From Candidatus Poribacteria bacterium (GTDB lineage: Bacteria > Poribacteria > WGA-4E > WGA-3G): a DNA stretch of 54,591 bases. Of the stretch, positions 1 through 8,803 are shown piece after piece (the stretch's first letter is position 1; every line of letters starts with the position of its first letter). The position numbers were made by a program, and so were the translations under genes. The stretch covers positions 1 through 54,591 of the forward strand of contig JAPPBX010000007.1 in assembly GCA_026702755.1 (NCBI GenBank), read 5' to 3'. Below the pieces are notes generated by a model that was given only the letters and a program-made list of their open reading frames with translations, did no database searches and was not told the origin of the DNA.

Positions 1-2
1 GC

Positions 3-92
3 CAGAGACTCGACATCCCGTTTGAATGTGCTGAGAATGTGCTTGCTGGTTTGGAGGCGAAGGGGATTATTGAAGACGACCACGTGCTTTGA
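3..92 (+). CDS. C-terminal fragment of an unidentified protein, cut by the window edge
   Basis: An open frame runs from the left edge to a TGA at 90-92 and gives 29 residues ending in EAKGIIEDDHVL. The acidic 'G-x-I-x-D-D' ending is faintly like the DD region of RusA-type resolvases, but that is too little to assign a family. No other gene follows in this direction before 1654. It is accepted as a probable gene end because the frame is open to the edge and the composition is protein-like. Confidence 0.4.
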   Translation, partial: QRLDIPFECAENVLAGLEAKGIIEDDHVL

Positions 93-144
93 TGATTGTC
101 TGAATTGAGATTTATGGGGTTTGGGTAATTTTTACAGATGCCCA

Positions 145-217
145 GTGCGGTTAGGAATGCAGGTCGCATTTGGGGTTTTTGCTGGGGTGTTTCTTCGCGT
201 ACGCCGCAAAACCGCAC
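145..217. repeat. inverted repeat, GTGCGGTT / AACCGCAC arms
   Basis: Eight-base arms at 145-152 and 210-217 are separated by about 57 bases; the right arm is followed by CTACC. Short palindromes ending in CTAC recur in intergenic gaps of this window, so this is probably a member of the same class of REP-like elements. It lies between the tail of the left-edge gene and the end of the SOD-like gene on the other strand. Confidence 0.4.
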
Positions 218-273
218 CTACCGAGCCTGGGTGGACAGTGTGGTTAATGCAATCTAAATTTTTAGAAACGGTA

Positions 274-1488
274 TTATTCTATCAACACAATCATACCGCA
301 ACCGATGCGGGCACCACCGCCTGCTCTTACTTGTACCTCTTTAAGCACCGCAACAATCCATTCACCGAAGGCTGTATCGTCCCCTTGAAAATAGCCTAAC
401 ATCCACGCGGTCGTCCGATCATCCAGAAACGTAATGAGAAGTTGATTATAGCCCGCTAAGTCAACAGGGTTTTCAAAATCTATGCCCGATGAAATGTAGA
501 GATGTGTTAACCTCATCCGCATCTCCGGCTCAAATGTTTCGGGTGCTCCAGTGGGAAAGGTACGTCGATATTGGTTTGTAAAGAAATCGGGATCTATGGG
601 TGCACCTTTAGAGAGAAAAAAGTCGTGGTAGGCAGCTAAACTGCTCGGTCCGGTTTCCAAAAACGCTTGATATTCGGGCGATTCTGTCAGCTGAATCACA
701 GCCAAAAATGCAAGATCCAACAATTGCTCAGGCGTAAAGAAACAACTCAGCAGCAGCTCCAGCGGATCATGGCTATGCGGATCCACTACTTGATCTGGAA
801 GATGGTGTTCCATTTCTAAGTCAATCTGCTGCCCGAGCACTACCAGTGTACAAGCATGGGTGGCTTCTACCATTCCCATTTCCATCTGCATCTGCCCCAT
901 ATTATGAGTATGAATGCCTGTATGGGGGGTGGGGATTTCTAACATTCCCATTGCGGTATGATGCCCATGTGGATTGGTTTGGAACGTATCACCTGTTTCG
1001 TGGATAAGTAACAGTTTACCGAGGATGTCGGTCCCCGGGGTACCACCAAGAGACCAGAGTGGTGTTGTAAATTCTAAAACCCCTGTACCGTCCTCGCCAA
1101 CTGGGATGTTGCCGATTTCACCGACACCGATAGGCGGCATGTCAGGTGTCGCTTCAGCAACAGGAACGCCGATAGTACCTGCTGGAACCGCCATAGGATG
1201 CCAGTGTGGTCCTACATCGGTACAGCTGCCAATGTGGAGGTGTGCCGCGTGCAAACCTGGGGATGCATTCTGAATTTCAATCCGGACGTGAACTGTTCCA
1301 TCTATTTCTGCGAACATGGCTTCGCCAGTCAGACCGCTCCCGTCTTTTTCAGAGATCAGGGCAACTGCGACTTTGTCAATAGGTTCCACAGTGAGCATCT
1401 GTGTTGAAATCTCTTCACATCCGGTCACAAGGCATATCACCACCATAAGGGTTATTAGCACTGCGTACGTAGGGGGTCTGATGTTCAT
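274..1488 (-). CDS. Cu/Zn superoxide dismutase-like lipoprotein with a ~200-residue insertion
   Basis: 404 residues. A lipoprotein signal with lipobox LVTGC (Cys24) suggests membrane anchoring outside the cytoplasm. Residues 55-181 follow the Cu/Zn SOD fold: HLH (His83, His85), Cys89, GPHWHP (His95) and LIHE (His163) match the copper ligands and the first disulfide Cys. The zinc region is poor: the usual H-V-G-D reads G-V-G-E. The C-terminal SOD signature (GGGARIGCG, Cys397) is at the very end, after an insertion of about 200 residues (roughly 182-386). The insertion starts with a His/Met-rich stretch (189-206) and continues as a probable helical domain. SODs of this family are normally about 150-200 residues. 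The start has AAAGGAG upstream. The fold is well supported; activity is uncertain because of the insertion and the altered zinc site. Confidence 0.8.
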   Translation of the reverse strand: MNIRPPTYAVLITLMVVICLVTGCEEISTQMLTVEPIDKVAVALISEKDGSGLTGEAMFAEIDGTVHVRIEIQNASPGLHAAHLHIGSCTDVGPHWHPMAVPAGTIGVPVAEATPDMPPIGVGEIGNIPVGEDGTGVLEFTTPLWSLGGTPGTDILGKLLLIHETGDTFQTNPHGHHTAMGMLEIPTPHTGIHTHNMGQMQMEMGMVEATHACTLVVLGQQIDLEMEHHLPDQVVDPHSHDPLELLLSCFFTPEQLLDLAFLAVIQLTESPEYQAFLETGPSSLAAYHDFFLSKGAPIDPDFFTNQYRRTFPTGAPETFEPEMRMRLTHLYISSGIDFENPVDLAGYNQLLITFLDDRTTAWMLGYFQGDDTAFGEWIVAVLKEVQVRAGGGARIGCGMIVLIE

Positions 1489-1591
1489 AGATGTACAAAT
1501 TGCTCCTTTCGGTGTGGTATTGAAGGTATTGTATTACATTTCAGTGCCAAAGTCAATTAGTCTTGCTATTCAGAAACCGGACGATTCGTAC

Positions 1592-1619
1592 TTGACATTC
1601 TGCCTCACACTGATACAAT
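1592..1619 (+). promoter_or_regulatory. sigma-70-type promoter for the acetoacetate decarboxylase-like gene
   Basis: TTGACA at 1592-1597 and TACAAT at 1614-1619 are 16 bases apart and upstream of the start at 1654. Transcription would begin near 1626, leaving a short leader that contains the GGAGG ribosome site. Confidence 0.7.
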
Positions 1620-1653
1620 AAAGACATACTATCCAAAACATGGAGGGAATGAG

Positions 1654-2502
1654 ATGGGATATAAATTAGATCCGAACGCAATGTATCGGATGCCGACACA
1701 TTTTGGACCGAGGACAGGACCGAGATTTGGACCCGATGGCAGAAAATTTGAGTGTAAAGATAATCCGAAATCGACATCAGTTTCAGTGAGTTTCCTGACA
1801 AACAGCGAACAACTTGAGGCTTTTCTACCGCCAGGTTTCTCGCTTAACGGTGAACCCGTCGTGTCTGTGTCCGCCGGCTATATGAAAGAAATTGAGTGGT
1901 TGGCAGGACGCGGCTACAATACGCTCGGTGTCAGTTTCCCAGCGGTTTTTGAAGGTGAAGTGGACAGGGCAACTGGATCCCTCTTGACAGTGCTGTGGGA
2001 AAACCTGACTGATCCGATTTTGACAGGACGTGAGGAATTAGGCTTCTCCAAAATCTACTGCGAACTGCCAGATCCGCTAACGTTTAACGGCGAAACACAC
2101 TGCACTGCCAGTTGGCTCGGTTTTAAGTTCATGGATATGCACGTGAGAGCGACAGAGCAAGTTCCGATACCAACCCCGTCTTCATCCCCGCAACAGACGA
2201 GTGGTGAACAACCGCTCACCGGTACACTCCACTACAAATATATGCCGAGAACGGGTGAATGGGGGACTGCCGACATTGCATACGCAGTGCTAACACCTGC
2301 AAGCACACCGAATCGAGTTGTACAGGAGCATTGGCGCGGTGAAGGAACGGTGGAATTCCACAAATCACGTTGGGAAGACCTACCGACGCAGTATAACATT
2401 GTCAACGCCTTCCACGAGTTGGAAGTCAAAGAGTGGCGTGGGGCATCTATTGTCAAAAGCGTCGGTGGAAAGGACCTGAGCGATCAACGGATATTGCGTT
2501 AA
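1654..2502 (+). CDS. acetoacetate decarboxylase-family protein
   Basis: 282 residues, in the size range of the ADC family. The segment TGREELGFSKIY (125-136) matches the family's conserved region, in which a lysine after 'G-[FY]-[PS]' forms the Schiff base with a beta-keto acid; here that is Lys133. The N-terminus carries the usual beta-rich 'L-P-P-G-F-S-L-N-G-E-P' segment (58-68). The start is preceded by GGAGG with good spacing and lies downstream of a near-consensus promoter. The gene converges on the SDR gene, with only three bases between their stop codons. ADC-like proteins act on varied small carbonyl substrates, so actual acetoacetate decarboxylation is not implied. Family assignment is firm, substrate unknown. 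Confidence 0.75.
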   Translation: MGYKLDPNAMYRMPTHFGPRTGPRFGPDGRKFECKDNPKSTSVSVSFLTNSEQLEAFLPPGFSLNGEPVVSVSAGYMKEIEWLAGRGYNTLGVSFPAVFEGEVDRATGSLLTVLWENLTDPILTGREELGFSKIYCELPDPLTFNGETHCTASWLGFKFMDMHVRATEQVPIPTPSSSPQQTSGEQPLTGTLHYKYMPRTGEWGTADIAYAVLTPASTPNRVVQEHWRGEGTVEFHKSRWEDLPTQYNIVNAFHELEVKEWRGASIVKSVGGKDLSDQRILR

Positions 2503-2505
2503 TTC

Positions 2506-3342
2506 TTAGTCCATCACTGAGCCGCCTGAAACGGTGATGGAAATCCCTGATAGGTAGGCGGCTTCGTCTGAGGCGAGGAAAGCAGCCATTTTGGCGACAT
2601 CTGCTCCCTCAGCGAGTCGCCCGATGGGTACGGCTGCTTCAGAGCGGCGTGCGTATTCCGCGAGTTGTTCATCAGCAGAAAGATTCTGAGGCATTAGCAC
2701 AGACGCGAGATGTCCAAATCGCTCTGTATCCACAAGTCCAGGGCAAATAGCGTTCACGTTGACCTGATAGGGTGCGAGTTCACACGCGAGCGATTGCGTG
2801 AAGCCGATCACGGCGAATTTTGAGGCACTGTATGCAGCGAAGCGCGCCGATCCGCGTTTCCCGGTAACAGAAGACATATTGATAATTTTGCCTCCCGTTC
2901 CTTGCGCGATGAGATGCCGTGCCACCGCTTGAGAACAGAGGAATACACCTTTCACATTGACCCGTTGCACTCTATCCCAATCCTCTTCAGCCAGATCTAC
3001 GACAGGCACGCGATCCTTACCAGCGATTGTCCCTGCGTTATTGACGAGAATATCAATTTTCCCAAAATGCGAAACGGTCTTGTCCACCATCTCGCGGACC
3101 TGATCTGCATCCGAAACGTCCGCAACGACGCTGATGGCACGTTGTCCCATCGCCTCAATCTCACGGACGACATCGGGTAATCCTTGCCAATCCCCTTGAT
3201 CTGCAGCATAGGGATGCTCGGTAATGTCGTTGACAGCGACATCGGCACCCTCTTTCGCCAAACGGGTCGCAATTGCACGCCCGATGCCGTTCTTGCCTCC
3301 CGCACCTGTTACCAAGGCGACTTTTTCATTTAAGTTGTACAT
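2506..3342 (-). CDS. SDR-family NAD(P)-dependent oxidoreductase
   Basis: 278 residues, a classical short-chain dehydrogenase/reductase. The cofactor loop is TGAGGKNGIG (12-21), NNAG is at 101-104, and the catalytic triad is complete: Ser158 in INMSS, Tyr171 and Lys175 in YSASK. An Asp near residue 39 at the end of the second strand suggests a preference for NAD. The start has AGGAG upstream. It is a stand-alone gene between two genes on the other strand, so context gives no substrate. It contrasts with the SDR at 13015-13803, which lacks the triad. Confidence 0.85.
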   Translation of the reverse strand: MYNLNEKVALVTGAGGKNGIGRAIATRLAKEGADVAVNDITEHPYAADQGDWQGLPDVVREIEAMGQRAISVVADVSDADQVREMVDKTVSHFGKIDILVNNAGTIAGKDRVPVVDLAEEDWDRVQRVNVKGVFLCSQAVARHLIAQGTGGKIINMSSVTGKRGSARFAAYSASKFAVIGFTQSLACELAPYQVNVNAICPGLVDTERFGHLASVLMPQNLSADEQLAEYARRSEAAVPIGRLAEGADVAKMAAFLASDEAAYLSGISITVSGGSVMD

Positions 3343-3420
3343 TCAGGTATAACTCCTATGAATTGAATAGAGCAGAGTATAACAGATTTTAGAGAAGATG
3401 TCAAATTTGACAATTTCTTC

Positions 3421-3449
3421 TTGTCTTCTAATACCAAACATGCTATTAT
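3421..3449 (+). promoter_or_regulatory. promoter of the restriction-modification gene, placed for a leaderless mRNA
   Basis: TTGTCT at 3421-3426 and TATTAT at 3444-3449 are 17 bases apart. The expected start of transcription, about seven bases downstream of the -10 box, coincides with the ATG at 3456. No purine-rich ribosome site is visible between the -10 box and this ATG. Confidence 0.6.
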
Positions 3450-3455
3450 GCCCCT

Positions 3456-6400
3456 ATGCCAAAGTTGAATCTAAAACCCACTCACAAACCGATCCGAGAT
3501 TACTACACCACCCTGCAGCAATATGACCGACACAATGCTACCCATGAAGGTGCAGTCAGCAATCCTTTTGCCTTTTTGCTGGATACTTGTGCAAAACAGG
3601 TGAACGCCACGCTTATTCCGCAATATGCGATGCGCACAGCAAAGGGAAACCGTATCGTTATTGATGGCGTGGTCCTCGACGAATACGGACTCCCCTTCGC
3701 CTACTGGGAAGCGAAAGATATAGATGACGACCTCGCTAAAGCCATCCAAGGTAAACGCGATGCTGGCTACCCGTTTGACAATATCCTCTTCCAAACACCG
3801 CACCGCGCCATTTTATACCAAAACGGACAGAACGCCTTGGACGTGGACATCACCGAACCGGCATGCTTGATTGCTGCACTTCAATATCTGTTCTCTTACG
3901 TCCCTCCCGCGCTCGACAATTGGCAAACGGCTGTCTCCGATTTCAGAGAGTATGTACCTGACCTCGCAAGCGCGTTGAAAGTACTCATCGATCAACGCCA
4001 CGAAACAGATCCAGCGTTCAAGGAGGCGTTCACCGATTTCTATGAAATCTGCCGCACCTCTATTAACCCTGAACTCTCACAAGATGCTGTTGAGGAGATG
4101 CTCATCCAACACATCCTCACGGAGCGCATTTTCCGTACCGTTTTCAATAGGTCAGACTTCACCCTGCGAAATATTATCGCCCGTGAGATTGAAAACGTCA
4201 GCCACGCGCTCATGCGGCATGAAGTGAGTCGCGACGTGTTTCTTGAACCGTTAGATCGGTTTTACATTGCTATTGAGCAAGCAGCGACGCTCTGCAAAGA
4301 CTTCTCCCAAAAACAGCACTTCCTCAATGCATTCTATGAGAAGTTCTTTCAAGGGTTCTCTGAAGATGTGGCGGATACACACGGCATCGTCTATACACCA
4401 CAACCGATCGTCGATTTCATGGTGAATAGCGTTGAACATATCTTGAAAACCGAGTTTGACAGGTCTTTGTCGGATACCGGCGTACATATCATCGATCCTT
4501 TCGTCGGGACGGGGAACTTCATCGTTCGGCTCATGCAGGACATTCAAGGCACGGCGTTAGAAGAGAAATACCGCCATGAGCTGCACTGCAACGAGGTGAT
4601 GCTCCTGCCCTACTATATTGCGAGTCTGAACATCGAGCAGGAGTACTTTCAACGTACAGGGACATATCTGCCGTTTGAAGGTATCGCGCTTGCAGATACG
4701 TTTGAGTTGCTTGAGCAGCAGCAAACGGAACTTTTTACACGCGAAAATACAGAACGGGTGGAGAGACAGAAAGCAGCGGATATGTTTGTCGTTATCGGCA
4801 ATCCACCCTATAACATGGGACAGATTAACGAAAACGACAACAACAAAAATCGGAAGTACGAGACAATGGACGCGCTGCTAAAAGAGACGTATTCACAAGA
4901 CTCAAAAGCAACGAATAAAAACGCGCTTTCGGATCCATACATAAAAGCGATACTGTGGGCATCAAAACGGATTGGGAACGAAGGCGTTGTCGCGTTTGTG
5001 ACGAACAACGGTTTTCTCGACGGTATTGCGTTTGACGGGATGCGGAAACATCTCGGACAGGATTTCACCAAGATTTATCACATTGACCTCAAAGGGAATG
5101 CCCGTACTTCCGGTGAACGCCGACGAAAAGAGGGCGGTAACGTTTTTGATGACCAGATTCGGGTCGGTGTTGGTATCAGTTTTTTTATCAAAAAGGCGGC
5201 GGCGACCTCTGCACCTGCTGAGGTCTGGATCTATTCCGTTGACGACTACTTGAAAGCCCGCGAGAAACAGAAACTTTTAGCCGACTTCAGGGACTATACA
5301 AACGTTCCAATGAAGCAAAGAACGATTGATGCAAAGCATACATGGTTGACGGAAGGTCTCCACGCTGAGTTTGACACTTTTGTCCCAATAGGAACGAAAG
5401 AAGCGAAGGCAGAGAAAGGAACGGCATCGGATGTAATTTTCAAAACCTATAGTCGTGGTGTTGTAACCTGCCGTGATGCCTGGGCTTACAATTTCAATCA
5501 AGATATGCTGACTGAGAATATAAATAAAATGATTGAAAATTACAACGCGGAAGTGGCACGATGGACACAACGGAAAACCCGGGAGGCAAACGTTGATAAT
5601 TTTGTGGTGAGTGATGACACAAAAATCAGTTGGAGTGAGGCACTAAAACGGAACTTACAAAGGGGAAGAACCGCTGCCTTTTTGGAAGAAAATGTGAGGG
5701 AATCTCTTTACCGGCCATTTACCAAATCAAACCTCTATTTTGAGCGAATGCTGACCGAGCGAGTATATGTTTTCCCCTCGATCTTTCCTACACCTGAAAC
5801 GGAAACAGAAAATCTGGTAATTTGCGTCAGCGGCATAGGAAACAAGGGGCCTTTTATGCCGTTGATGACAAAGATAATTCCATGTCTTGGCTTACTCGGT
5901 TCAGATCAATGCTTTCCCTTCTACACCTACGATGAGGACGGCACAAACCGACGAGAAAACATCACCGATTGGGTGTTGACAGCGTTCCAAACCCACTACG
6001 GCGATGACACCCTCACCAAGTGGGACATCTTCCACTATACCTACGCCCTCTTGCACCATCCCGTTTATCGTGAGAAGTATGAGATGAACCTCAAGCGCGA
6101 TTTACCGCATATCCCTTTTGCTGAAGACTTTTGGGGTTTCTCCAAAGCGGGTGCGGCGTTGGCGGACCTCCACGTCAACTATGAATCCGTTCCGAAATAC
6201 GATAAACTCCGAAAGGTTGAAACCCCCGACATGCAAGTCAATTGGGATGTTGAGAAGATGAAACTCTCTAAAGACAAAACGCAGTTGAAATATAACGATT
6301 TTTTGACGTTGGACGGCATCCCCACAGAAGTTTATGACTATAAGTTAGGGACGCGTTCTGCTTTGGAGTGGATCGTGGATCAGTATCGTATCAAGGTAGA

Positions 6401-6530
6401 TAAACGGAGCGGTATTAAAAACGACCCAAACCGCGAGGATGAACCGCGGTATATTGTGGACTTAATTGCGCGTGTTATCAACGTGAGTCTAAAGACGGTG
6501 GAAATCGTCGAAAATTTGCCTAAATTGTAG
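3456..6530 (+). CDS. single-chain restriction-modification enzyme (type IIG/ISP-like)
   Basis: 1024 residues in one chain. An N-terminal PD-(D/E)XK nuclease site is visible as Asp70 and EAK (85-87). A gamma-class adenine methyltransferase core follows, with SAM motif DPFVGTGNF (347-355) and catalytic NPPY (449-452). The C-terminal third, including 'YRIKVDKRSGIKNDPNRED' near the end, resembles the specificity domain of type ISP enzymes. No helicase motifs are seen, so it is shorter than true type ISP proteins (about 1500 residues) and closer to type IIG. It would recognise one DNA site, methylate it and cut unmodified DNA such as phage. It is a lone gene with its own promoter and a likely leaderless start. 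The recognition site cannot be read from the sequence. Confidence 0.85.
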   Translation: MPKLNLKPTHKPIRDYYTTLQQYDRHNATHEGAVSNPFAFLLDTCAKQVNATLIPQYAMRTAKGNRIVIDGVVLDEYGLPFAYWEAKDIDDDLAKAIQGKRDAGYPFDNILFQTPHRAILYQNGQNALDVDITEPACLIAALQYLFSYVPPALDNWQTAVSDFREYVPDLASALKVLIDQRHETDPAFKEAFTDFYEICRTSINPELSQDAVEEMLIQHILTERIFRTVFNRSDFTLRNIIAREIENVSHALMRHEVSRDVFLEPLDRFYIAIEQAATLCKDFSQKQHFLNAFYEKFFQGFSEDVADTHGIVYTPQPIVDFMVNSVEHILKTEFDRSLSDTGVHIIDPFVGTGNFIVRLMQDIQGTALEEKYRHELHCNEVMLLPYYIASLNIEQEYFQRTGTYLPFEGIALADTFELLEQQQTELFTRENTERVERQKAADMFVVIGNPPYNMGQINENDNNKNRKYETMDALLKETYSQDSKATNKNALSDPYIKAILWASKRIGNEGVVAFVTNNGFLDGIAFDGMRKHLGQDFTKIYHIDLKGNARTSGERRRKEGGNVFDDQIRVGVGISFFIKKAAATSAPAEVWIYSVDDYLKAREKQKLLADFRDYTNVPMKQRTIDAKHTWLTEGLHAEFDTFVPIGTKEAKAEKGTASDVIFKTYSRGVVTCRDAWAYNFNQDMLTENINKMIENYNAEVARWTQRKTREANVDNFVVSDDTKISWSEALKRNLQRGRTAAFLEENVRESLYRPFTKSNLYFERMLTERVYVFPSIFPTPETETENLVICVSGIGNKGPFMPLMTKIIPCLGLLGSDQCFPFYTYDEDGTNRRENITDWVLTAFQTHYGDDTLTKWDIFHYTYALLHHPVYREKYEMNLKRDLPHIPFAEDFWGFSKAGAALADLHVNYESVPKYDKLRKVETPDMQVNWDVEKMKLSKDKTQLKYNDFLTLDGIPTEVYDYKLGTRSALEWIVDQYRIKVDKRSGIKNDPNREDEPRYIVDLIARVINVSLKTVEIVENLPKL

Positions 6531-6721
6531 GGATGGTCCGCGGGGTTTGTCCGGCTCGGTTTTGTTGGGTTTCACTCGACATATTTCATACCATAGCCTA
6601 TTGGAAAAGTGAAAGTGGGATTTCTATTGAGGAATATACCTGTTTTTCCGTTCAACCCAACCTACACACAGATTATGTTGAAATCGCATTCAGACAGGAG
6701 TCTCCGAAGATGTGCAAACCG

Positions 6722-8650
6722 CTAAGGCGACCAGAGTACGTACGTCGGGATGTTAAACAGTGTGCCGAGCAGTGCCCACATTCCGACGAATACATAATCA
6801 CCCATCACTAACCCTAAAAAGAAGGGGATCGCTCGTTGATGTGCCCGTAAACCGAAGATGGTAACAATGATGAACTTTATCAACCAACCGAGGAAAACTG
6901 AGAACCAGAAATCCGCAAGTCCGCCCCACGTTGCCGCTGTCATTACATACCCGATCGGATGGAAGGGCCACCAGATAAATTTATGGCGCAGGAAGTAGAG
7001 GATCCATGTCATCACTGCCCCCATCCCCATGGATTGCGTTCCGCCCCAGTTTGGACCGATGGGGTTGTTAATCCACCGTTGCAAGCGTCTCCCGAAGACC
7101 TCGTTGCCGATACCGACGACGTATCCATGCACCGCCAGTGCGCCTGTGTCGTAGAGGAGATAGAGAAATGCCCAAAACGAGGCGAGCGTCCCGATGACGA
7201 TTGAGAACATCATCACCCAGACCAGTTTTCGGCTGTTAATACCGGAACGCTCAGCAAGCTTGAAACCTTCTAATTGATTGGGCATCGGATGCGAGACGTT
7301 GAGTCGATTCAACCAGTAGTAGAACGAGATAATTGTGAGGTTACTGGTACCGACAAACCGGGGTCCGAAGGTCACTGCCATCAACCGCGCTGGATCCAGT
7401 GCGAGAATCTCATGTGATGGCGGACCGAATTCGGCACGTACGCGCGTTACACCGAGTGCCATCAAGAGAAAAATAATGATAAAGCCGAGGACACCGACCA
7501 AGGTCATCCCCGCCTGCACTGAAAATATAGTGAGCCCGATGCCTCCGAAGACCAATCCAAGGACAGCAGTCCGGTAAGACATCGGTTCGTTTGAATCGTC
7601 AAACGCTTGCCTGTTCGTAAAGCAATTCTTCACGACATCGCGCAGATGGCGTCGAGTTCCCCACAACGCGAGAACACCGACAGCAAGCCACGCGCCACCG
7701 GCGCGCTCCGCAAAATAGAGTTCACCTTCACCTAACATCCCGACGCGGATAATCCGCTCCGCTTTACCGAATAGATAGAAAAACCACGCCGACATCGAAA
7801 TATCCAACGGCACGAAAAACGTTAACCCTATGATAAAAGGATAGGCAGATAGCGATACCCACCCGACAGCGTTCCACGGTTTATCGGTAAATAGATGCGT
7901 GATGGAGTAATAATTGAGTTGGATAGAAGGGACTTGGGGAAATAGATAACTTAATCCTGCGAGGAGTTCAATAAATGCGGCGACCGAAAAGCCTATCCAC
8001 ATCGTGCCGTTTTTGTAAAAGCTTTTCCGCCCCTGTGCCATCTGGAGGGGTAACTGGATGATTGGATATGCCAACTTTTCACGCTCGGTCCATTGGACGC
8101 GGATAAGCGTAATGAGGCATATCAGCGTGAACCAGAGCAGGGCAACGAACCCTGTCCAGACAAGAATCGGTACTGCCCAACCGCGCAGATGCTTTGCGAG
8201 ATAAAAGGTTGAATCGCCCTCAAAATAGGCATCTAAGGCACTGTTATCAGGAACGAACCACGTTGGAATGTAACGCCAGAACAGATCTGCCCATTCGTTT
8301 TCCGGGGTCGCAAATCGGAACGGATGTGCCAACGTGCCGATCAGGAATGTCATCATGGAATGACCGCCGATCGTCGATACCATGACGACCATGATATAGA
8401 TAACGAGGAGTTCTCGTGTGGTCAGTGCACTGCTGGGTGAAAGTTTCTTCCACGCCAGGTTGAAGCCAATAACGGCAAAAAGCGTGAAAATAGCATTGAA
8501 GAAGAGCGAGACGAAGTTGAGGAGGAACTGCGGCTGGATCATTTCCGCAGCGTAGGCAAGCCAATAGGCGTTCCCAATAACGAGAAGTGTCCCAATCAGA
8601 AGTGCACGGAGCGTAATTCCAGATGTAAAGGAAGTACGAGATTCTGGCAT
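6722..8650 (-). CDS. polytopic membrane protein, DUF6785/DUF6784-like, function unknown
   Basis: 642 residues with about a dozen hydrophobic spans, for example 13-32, 40-62 and several in the C-terminal half. The order of features (N-terminal helices, 'GGHSMM' loop, conserved 'FGPPSHE' segment, C-terminal helices) resembles bacterial proteins annotated DUF6785/DUF6784, distantly reminiscent of oligopeptide transporters. Transport is therefore possible but unproven. The ribosome site upstream of the ATG is weak. It lies downstream of the CBM9-like gene on the same strand, separated by about 150 bases of repeat hairpins, so it is probably transcribed separately. Confidence 0.65.
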   Translation of the reverse strand: MPESRTSFTSGITLRALLIGTLLVIGNAYWLAYAAEMIQPQFLLNFVSLFFNAIFTLFAVIGFNLAWKKLSPSSALTTRELLVIYIMVVMVSTIGGHSMMTFLIGTLAHPFRFATPENEWADLFWRYIPTWFVPDNSALDAYFEGDSTFYLAKHLRGWAVPILVWTGFVALLWFTLICLITLIRVQWTEREKLAYPIIQLPLQMAQGRKSFYKNGTMWIGFSVAAFIELLAGLSYLFPQVPSIQLNYYSITHLFTDKPWNAVGWVSLSAYPFIIGLTFFVPLDISMSAWFFYLFGKAERIIRVGMLGEGELYFAERAGGAWLAVGVLALWGTRRHLRDVVKNCFTNRQAFDDSNEPMSYRTAVLGLVFGGIGLTIFSVQAGMTLVGVLGFIIIFLLMALGVTRVRAEFGPPSHEILALDPARLMAVTFGPRFVGTSNLTIISFYYWLNRLNVSHPMPNQLEGFKLAERSGINSRKLVWVMMFSIVIGTLASFWAFLYLLYDTGALAVHGYVVGIGNEVFGRRLQRWINNPIGPNWGGTQSMGMGAVMTWILYFLRHKFIWWPFHPIGYVMTAATWGGLADFWFSVFLGWLIKFIIVTIFGLRAHQRAIPFFLGLVMGDYVFVGMWALLGTLFNIPTYVLWSP

Positions 8651-8669
8651 GTTTAAATAGGGGTTGGCT

Positions 8670-8743
8670 ATCGGCTTTCAGCAATCAGTAAAGAGGTTTT
8701 CGACATATCTAACCCTTATACTGACTGCTGATTGCCGACGGCT
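8670..8743. repeat. imperfect inverted repeat, TCGGC..TCAGTA arms
   Basis: The left arm (near 8674-8694, TCGGCTTTCAGCAATCAGTA) pairs imperfectly with TACTGACTGCTGATTGCCGA (near 8719-8738). It abuts the second hairpin at 8741-8800. Both lie in the gap between two genes on the minus strand. Confidence 0.6.
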
Positions 8744-8800
8744 TTAACCATCAACTCGTCTACAGATACTTTTGCGAAGGCACGAGTTGATGGTTAAGGC
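8741..8800. repeat. hairpin repeat with TTAACCATCAACTCGT arms, copy 1
   Basis: Perfect 16-base inverted arms at 8744-8759 and 8782-8797 enclose a 22-base loop. A second copy with the same arm sequence and a different loop lies at 53717-53769. There is no T-run after either arm, so it is not an ordinary terminator. A small non-autonomous mobile hairpin is the best guess. Confidence 0.7.
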
Positions 8801-8803
8801 TTT

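Noticed and set aside
3-92. RusA-like resolvase call for the left-edge fragment
   Set aside because: Only 29 residues and one weak DD similarity; a function cannot be supported.
3456-6530. true type ISP enzyme
   Set aside because: No helicase motifs are present and the chain is too short, so type IIG-like is the safer call.
6533-6811. 92-codon plus-strand frame after the restriction-modification gene
   Set aside because: No ribosome site, starts three bases after the stop, and overlaps the end of the membrane protein gene.
8247-8684. 145-codon minus-strand frame with Cys/Arg-rich product
   Set aside because: It overlaps the start of the polytopic membrane protein in another frame, which has better hydrophobic structure.
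8741-8800. intrinsic terminator for the CBM9-like gene
   Set aside because: The 22-base loop and the absence of a T-run after the minus-strand arm argue against it; a distant copy exists.
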